Below are positions 48,701-57,700 of a DNA stretch of 64,000 nt, piece by piece. This DNA is from Hymenopus coronatus (lineage: Eukaryota; Arthropoda; Insecta; Mantodea; Hymenopodidae): contig CM060883.1 of NCBI GenBank assembly GCA_030762935.1, positions 50,409,001-50,473,000 on the forward strand, written 5' to 3'. Position 1 is the stretch's first letter. Every line of letters starts with the position of its first letter. Under the pieces are notes generated by a model. The model saw only the letters and a list, made by a program, of their open reading frames with translations, did not search any database and was not told the origin of the DNA. A program made the translations under genes and the position numbers.

Positions 48701-51700
48701 TGTAACTTTTCCATATTCCTATTGGACAGCGTGCAAAGTGGTCCTACAGCCTTTCCCTCAAGGTACAAATTCCACCACCAGAGCAACTTGCTTCCAGCTC
48801 ACTGATGATGGCAACAGAGTACATTGTTGAAAGCTTGGCAATTAATCCAACGCTTACTAGGCTGACATCCCAAGAAGAAATCATTAATAACCAGTGCCGG
48901 AAAAGTTTCAAGTCCTTGGTATTTATTATTTATTCTGTACCAAATATACACAATAAACAAGTGGACAAAGCTGATATATGTATTTTACAATGATGGATAC
49001 CTGAAAGAGAAGAATCATCACGATGGCCGCTGATCTGTGGATGAAGATGTGGATTGGGACGGCTTGGAGTGGAGGTGAGTACAAGCGTCTTGAGTGCAGC
49101 TACCTCAGCAGTGAGTACCTCTACCTGCATCTGACTCTCCTTTAGGCTTCGCTCTGCTGCTGCTTGACGCATATTTGCTTCTCGTACCATGTTGTGTGCT
49201 TCCTAGGGAACAACAGCAATACAATACAATTAACTTTTAATGAAACTTATTTACCACCACCACCACCACCACCACCACCACCACCACCACCACCACCACC
49301 ACCACCACCACCACCACCACCACCACCACCACCACCACCACCACCACCACCACCACCACCACCACCACCACCACCACCACCACCACCACCACCACCACCA
49401 CCACCACCACCACCACCACCACCACCACCACCACCACCACCACCACCACCACCACCACCACCACCACCACCACCACCACCACCACCACCACCACCACCAC
49501 CACCACCACCACCACCACCACCACCACCACCACCACCACCACCACCACCACCACCACCACCACCACCACCACCACCACCACCACCACCACCACCACCACC
49601 ACCACCACCACCACCACCACCACCACCACCACCACCACCACCACCACCACCACCACCACCACCACCACCACCACCACCACCACCACCACCACCACCACCA
49701 CCACCACCACCACCACCACCACCACCACCACCACCACCACCACCACCACCACCACCACCACCACCACCACCACCACCACCACCACCACCACCACCACCAC
49801 CACCACCACCACCACCACCACCACCACCACCACCACCACCACCACCACCACCACCACCACCACCACCACCACCACCACCACCACCACCACCACCACCACC
49901 ACCACCACCACCACCACCACCACCACCACCACCACCACCACCACCACCACCACCACCACCACCACCACCACCACCACCACCACCACCACCACCACCACCA
50001 CCACCACCACCACCACCACCACCACCACCACCACCACCACCACCACCACCACCACCACCACCACCACCACCACCACCACCACCACCACCACCACCACCAC
50101 CACCACCACCACCACCACCACCACCACCACCACCACCACCACCACCACCACCACCACCACCACCACCACCACCACCACCACCACCACCACCACCACCACC
50201 ACCACCACCACCACCACCACCACCACCACCACCACCACCACCACCACCACCACCACCACCACCACCACCACCACCACCACCACCACCACCACCACCACCA
50301 CCACCACCACCACCACCACCACCACCACCACCACCACCACCACCACCACCACCACCACCACCACCACCACCACCACCACCACCACCACCACCACCACCAC
50401 CACCACCACCACCACCACCACCACCACCACCACCACCACCACCACCACCACCACCACCACCACCACCACCACCACCACCACCACCACCACCACCACCACC
50501 ACCACCACCACCACCACCACCACCACCACCACCACCACCACCACCACCACCACCACCACCACCACCACCACCACCACCACCACCACCACCACCACCACCA
50601 CCACCACCACCACCACCACCACCACCACCACCACCACCACCACCACCACCACCACCACCACCACCACCACCACCACCACCACCACCACCACCACCACCAC
50701 CACCACCACCACCACCACCACCACCACCACCACCACCACCACCACCACCACCACCACCACCACCACCACCACCACCACCACCACCACCACCACCACCACC
50801 ACCACCACCACCACCACCACCACCACCACCACCACCACCACCACCACCACCACCACCACCACCACCACCACCACCACCACCACCACCACCACCACCACCA
50901 CCACCACCACCACCACCACCACCACCACCACCACCACCACCACCACCACCACCACCACCACCACCACCACCACCACCACCACCACCACCACCACCACCAC
51001 CACCACCACCACCACCACCACCACCACCACCACCACCACCACCACCACCACCACCACCACCACCACCACCACCACCACCACCACCACCACCACCACCACC
51101 ACCACCACCACCACCACCACCACCACCACCACCACCACCACCACCACCACCACCACCACCACCACCACCACCACCACCACCACCACCACCACCACCACCA
51201 CCACCACCACCACCACCACCACCACCACCACCACCACCACCACCACCACCACCACCACCACCACCACCACCACCACCACCACCACCACCACCACCACCAC
51301 CACCACCACCACCACCACCACCACCACCACCACCACCACCACCACCACCACCACCACCACCACCACCACCACCACCACCACCACCACCACCACCACCACC
51401 ACCACCACCACCACCATCCACCATCCACCACCACCATCCACCATCCACCATCCACCACCACCACCACCACCACCACCACCATTACTCAAAACAACAGCAA
51501 TAAAGTTTCCTTTAATTAATGGCAGCCAATTAAAGGAAGCTTGGATCAACACTAACAGGTAATGAAGCTATTAAGAAAATTAACATCCACCAAAGGTTTA
51601 GATATGCAGTTTTATTAATACAGGAATCAAGTGCATGTAAAAAATGGAATTAGTTATGATTATAATAGTCTTCATGAACAAAGCATATGTCTATTTTAAG

Positions 51701-54700
51701 GGGAATGGCAGAAATTATTTTAAAAGCAGCTGATCGTTAAATTTTACTAATAATGATGATGATGTGGAGCTCAAATACCAAAGAATAACTAAATATACTA
51801 CAGAATATATCCGGATTTTATATGGCTTTTCCCATCTTACACAAGAATTTATCTGTATAGCATACCAGAATTAATCCACTGCAACTTGCTATTTCAATTC
51901 ACTATTATGCTTTGCATACAATATTAAAAATGGGCTTAATAAGTCTGATATGTATAATAACTTTCAGTTTAATACTCAAATGCATCACCATGTGAACAAG
52001 TTTCATGCTCCAGGAGTGAAATCTACAACATTGTATACAGAGCAACACAAGCCTTTAATTTGCTCTCCAGGCTACTCAAAATAAGTGAATAAATATAAAG
52101 ACTTCAAAAAGCAGATGGAAAGCTTTCTTTGGGTAACAAAAGAGGAACATCTATAAAGTATGCAAAACATCTGACATAAATTAATTATTTATCTGTAACA
52201 ATTATTGTTAATTATAAAAAGCCAAACTTAAGCTGAAACCTAAGTTGTAAAATGCAATGATTAATAGTATGTATACATTCTTAATTCTTATATTTGGCAT
52301 GTTATAATGGATTTTTAATTTGTTTCTGTTCTTGCTTGTTTATTAATGTTTATAATTTATGTCCATATTTTTGCTCAGTCATATTGACATCTAATAACTT
52401 ATTGTTAATTACATTAGGTAATTTATACAACTCTTTATATTAGAATAGATTAGAATAGAAATTTATTCATCTGTTTGATCACAGTACACGATGTAAGATA
52501 TGTAATAAAACTTATAAGGATTCACATTGATGGATACATACAATAAAATTAGAAGCAAGAAAAACTATACTCAAACTATTTTTAAAAAGTGTTACAAAAT
52601 TAATCTCTCTCTCGCTCTCGCTCTCGCTCTCTCTCTCTCTCTCTCTCTCGCACACACATGCAACAAGCATACGCGCACAAGTTGTTAAGAATGTATTTTG
52701 TTATTCAGGTTGATTTATTTATATTTGACACTTTCAAAATTTCCTCAGCTTTAAAAACAATGTTCTAACAGGAACTTTTAACAGGAACAGCTAATTTAAC
52801 TTGTGCAACTGCATTGTATTGTTCCCAGAACAAGCCTAGGGCTCAAGGAATTTCTCAAATAAACAAATAAATAAGGGCCCTGTTACATGGATGTTGCAGA
52901 TTGAGGTACATCGGAACATTATATTTTATCTTTGGTGCATGAGCAGGAATACTAGGAACATCTTTAAGAATTTTAATCCAAATTGAATTAGGTCAACCTG
53001 GGTCTCTAATTGGGGATGATCAAATTTACAATGTGATTGTAACTGCACACGCTTTTATTATAATTTTCTTTATAGTAATACCTATTATAATTGGAGGGTT
53101 TGGTAATTGACTAGTACCTTTAATATTAGGAGCACCAGATATAGCATTTCCTCATAAATAATATAAGCTTTTGACTTTTACCTCCTTCTATTATTCTATT
53201 AATTATTAGAAGAACTGTTGAAAGAGGAGCAGGTACTGGATGAACAGTATATCCACCTCTTTCAGCCAGTATTGCCCATGCAGAACCGGCAGTAGATTTA
53301 ACTATTTTTTCACTACACCTTGCAGGGATATCTAGAATGGTATAATAATTTTAACATTAACCATTATCCAATGATGACGAGATGAAATTCGAGAAAGAAC
53401 ATACCAAGGTTGACATACCAGAGAAGTAATAACAGGACTACGATGAGGAATAATCCTTTTCATTGTCTCGGAAGTATTTTTCTTTGTTTCATTTTTTTGA
53501 ACATTCTATTACAGAAGACTTGCTTCTGCTATTGATATTGGATCACTATGACCACCTATAAGAATTATTCCTTTTAATGCCTTACAAGTCCTTTTGGTTC
53601 AACGTGGATTATCGATTACATAACAGATTCCTCTAAATAGACTATAATACCGTCAAATTCTTTAAGTTTAAAGACCATAAGGTTTCAAACAAGGAATGGG
53701 TGTCTGTTTTTTCTGCACAAGCTGGTATTTCAGTTCATCAGTTGCACTCTGGAGGAGGTAGGATTATTGTGACCACAGTCTAGGCAAGCTCTTACTGTTT
53801 TCCATTTGCTCTTCTCTTGTAAGGGAAACATCAATATTTGCAGGACTACTTGACTAATACATATATGCTTAGATAAGTCAGATGTAATCTTGTCTGTGAT
53901 ATTTCTTTGCACTCTGATTTACTCACCACAGTCCTCATTAGTTCTGAACACATGACATTTGCTTGCTTCTTTCCACAAAGTAATCGCTGAACTTGCAGTT
54001 CTTAGCTAGATGGTTAGGTCTTGTAAACAAATAACATTGTTTCTTCTTTTACATCTTCATTCTTCTTTCATCTAATCTTATTTTTCCTGGTGTGAAAAAT
54101 ACCTCTAACCTTCATGTAGTTTACTGTAAAAGGTGTATGACATTGTGAACTATTATGATAAAGTGTAGCAACCATAGAAGTGGTCTTTAGGGTCTTTTGT
54201 ATGCTTCTTTTTTGTCTTGGAAAAACCTAACAGGAAATATTTTCACTTATAGGGGTTAACAAAATAAAGTTGTGTTGGCCTTGGCCTTTAGGGTAGAGGG
54301 AATTTTTCCTGTTTTCAGTTGCCAACAAATAATCAATCACTGTTGCTGTTTCAATTCAAGGATGTGTTCATGTGTAACATTTAAAAATGGTGCTTTAGAA
54401 AACCATAAGTGTATAGTTTAGGATTAAACTAGTCCCCAGCATTTGTAATATTTACAACATTTTAATGAATCCTGTGAATGATATAGTAAGCAGTTTGTTA
54501 GAAACTACATTTCTAGGTAGAAAAATGAAGATAAGAAAGATATTCTAAACTTTGGGTGCCCCACTGATATCACTAACATACTCATTAAAAGAGACAATAA
54601 AAAAATAGGGAAGACATACAATATTAAGTTCAAAAGATCTTGGTTTGCTAACTTTTCTTTGTTGTGCTGAAGCTATGGTTTGCAATAGCTGTTTTGTTGG

Positions 54701-57700
54701 CCATGTTTGCTTTTTAGCAACAAAAATAGCATGACAAATTATCGACAGATTTAAAAGAGGATGAACATAATTTATTAGAAATAGGTGAGTCATACATGTT
54801 TATTTTATGTTAGTCATATGTTGTATTTTAGCATGCTTCTTTGCCTATTCTGCAAGGCACAAGCCGCCACTGGTGTGAATTACCTTTGACTAATTTTCTG
54901 ATATCTAGAAATAGCTAAGAATGATTTAATGAGATTTTAGTTCTGAAGTCCATCACTTGCTTTAAATGCTGAAATTTGTCACTACTGTGGAAACTATTAT
55001 CACACTTACTTCCTTATGTGATCCAGTTTGGTACTTACATTATTCATTAGAGCCACTTTATGGTTACTTGCTAGGGATATTATAAACTTTTAGAGCCCTA
55101 AGTCACAAAGCATAGCTCAAGGTGAAAGGCCCAAGCCAAAAGGTGAAGCCAAGGGATGCTTTTTTTTTTTACAGAGAAATGGAGCTGTGGAACTATGACA
55201 AAGGATCTGTGAAGCTAAAACCCCAAAGGTCCCAAAAAGATGTTAAAACCTCAGCAATCTAGCAGATTTCAAATCTGGACATGCTAATATTTTCAACACT
55301 TTCAAATCAAAATTATCTGTGAAACTTTTGCTATATTACATATATTCGTGAATCTTCTGGAACTGTGACCAAAAAATAAACTGTTCTTGAAATTTCCCAC
55401 TAAATTCTTAATTTCTATTTTGGGAAGCATAAGTCTTCCTCTTATTATCCTAAGTGTGCATAGTTCTTTCATATTCCATGCTTAAAGAGCTATCTTGCCT
55501 GTGTGGCTTTAAAACATTATCAGTTCATATCCGCATAACTTCACAATCATTGTACTTCTCCGTGCTTACTTTCTCCAGTGTTAATTTGTCAGTTATCTAG
55601 AAGTGCATACATTATTTTACAAACTGATGCATGAAGTTTTGACATCAATGCTTCAAAACAAATGGAATTTTATTTTAGTGAAGCATGAACCTTGTAGGAC
55701 ATATCTGCTGCAAGAACTCCTTTTAAGTCAATCTACTTCATGAAGCATTATCACACAAGTATCCTAGATTTCTTCAATTTATCCATTTCTTTTTCTCTGT
55801 GGTTAACTATCACAGTGTGGTACATACTTAAATAGTGAATTCCATCTCATCTAGAACAGGAATAAAACATGATTCCTTTATGTTCATGGTCACTATTTTT
55901 ATTTTAATAAGTTTAAGGTTCTTTAATCTGGTTGGTCATATCAGACAATGAATGGAATCAGTGATATGATTTTGAGGTCAATGGTGCTTAAAGTTACTAG
56001 ACATTTGATTTCTCAGGATAGTGGGGGGGGAAAAAAAAACCTTATACGGGTAACTTACCCTAAGCAAGATTCAAACTTGCAACCTCTTGAATATGAGCAG
56101 ACATGCTACCCCCACACTACCAGGTGGGACCAGGTTAACATACATTAACCACACATTCCAATATATATGATCTGACTCCATAAATTATTAAATGAAAAAA
56201 ACTCTTTAATCACTTCAGTTGTGATGGAATAATTACACTCTCACTTCTACCTTGCAGAGAGTAATAAATCACAGATGTACATAATTGAAATCAACTAAAA
56301 CAAGTTCGTTGACTAAATAATAAATTCCTCCACATTACACAATTTCTAGTGCTATTATATGAGGTGTTTGATAAGTTTGACAAATTCCTATGAAAGACAT
56401 TTTTGTTGCAGCTTCATGGTTGATAAGCTTGATTATTCAAAGCATTGTATAACAAATTCAACAATGTGCAGCATACAGTTTCATTGTTGACAGCCCTCTG
56501 AATTGGTCAATGTGTTGATTACAATTGAAAATGGAGAAAACAAGAGCTTTGTACTGTTATTAACATTTTTATTTGAAGGGCTGGACTGCTGCTCAAATCA
56601 AAATAAAGCTCAGGCAGAAGACACACCATTATTTAAGACTATTAAAATTTACATTAATAGATTTAAAGGTGATCGGACAAGTACCGAAGATGAAGCACAC
56701 TTTGGCCATCCAAGTGAGGTCATCACAGGAAATCATTGACAAAATCCATTATATGGTGATGCAAGACCTCTGAATAAAAATTTGTGAGATTTCTGAGTCT
56801 GTAGGTACCTCAACTGATTGAGTGCATAAGATCCTGCATGGAGAATTGACTATGAAGAAGCGGTGTGTAAGGTGGGTGCCATGATTGCTCAAAGTCAACC
56901 AAAAGTGCATCTAGAACAACATTTCAACCCAAGTCTAGTGATGTTTAATTGCAATCTGCAAGATATTTGTGCCAATTTATGACTTTTGATGAAACCTGGA
57001 TCCATCATTACATATTGGAGTAAAAACAGCAGTCAAAGCAATGCGCAAACGCTGGTGAAAGTGCACAGAAGGCAAAGACCATTTTGTCAGCTGGTAAGGT
57101 GATGACAAGTTTTTTGGGGGATTCCCAAAGAATAATATTCAAGGATTACTTGGAAAAAGGCTGAACTATAACTTATGCTTCATTGTTGGATTGCTTGAAA
57201 TTTACATTGCTGAAAAAAGACCAAGGTTGGCATGCAAACAGTGCTTTTCCACCATGGTAATTCAATGTCCCATACATTAGTGATAACAATGGCAAAAGTT
57301 CATGAGTTGGGCTTTGAATTGGTTCCTCATCCTTCTATTTACCAGACTCAGCCCCAAGTCACTTCTTCCTGTTTCCTAACTTGAAACTTTGGTTTAGAGG
57401 GAAGATATTTTCATCAAGTGAGGAAATGATAGTCACAATTGAGTATTTTGCAGAGTTTCACAGAAACAGAACCTATTTTTTCAATGGGATGTAAAAGATG
57501 GAGGCTTACTGGACCAAATACACATCCTTCAAAGGAGACTACCAGAAGTAAGGCTGAAACATACATTTTTTTCTCACTCTTTTTACCAGACTTATCAAAC
57601 CACCGTCATAAGCTCAAATTCTAATGGTGTATACATAACAAAGTAATTCATCTATGAGCACTATTAGGCAAGGAAATAAATATCACTCACCTGAAATAAA

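Larger units (their letters stand above)
45769..49000 (-). other. Intron B-C of the Rabin8-like gene
   Basis: About 3.2 kb, donor GTATCC at 49000. It holds a tRNA-like relic, a Rep-A end fragment with a 45-bp tandem duplication, and an inverted-repeat PLE fragment adjoining exon B. Confidence 0.83.
49203..57690 (-). other. Intron A-B of the Rabin8-like gene
   Basis: About 8.5 kb, donor GTGAGT at 57690-57685, acceptor CCCTAG at 49208-49203. It contains, in genomic order, the (ACC)n array, a TC microsatellite, the mosaic mitochondrial insert, a family-1 SINE and a mariner element. Transcription would produce a (GGU)n RNA of about 720 units close to the acceptor. Confidence 0.88.

Noticed and set aside
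49164..51552. Several 730-780-codon open frames (poly-Pro, poly-His, poly-Gly, poly-Val, poly-Trp)
   Set aside because: All are translations of the (ACC)n tract in different frames. They cross an intron of a supported gene and have no start context or conserved flank.
52905..53692. Window as mitochondrial DNA or mitochondrial contamination
   Set aside because: The cox1, cox3 and rrnS parts are short, non-contiguous and flanked by nuclear repeats within a host intron; cox1 is frameshifted.
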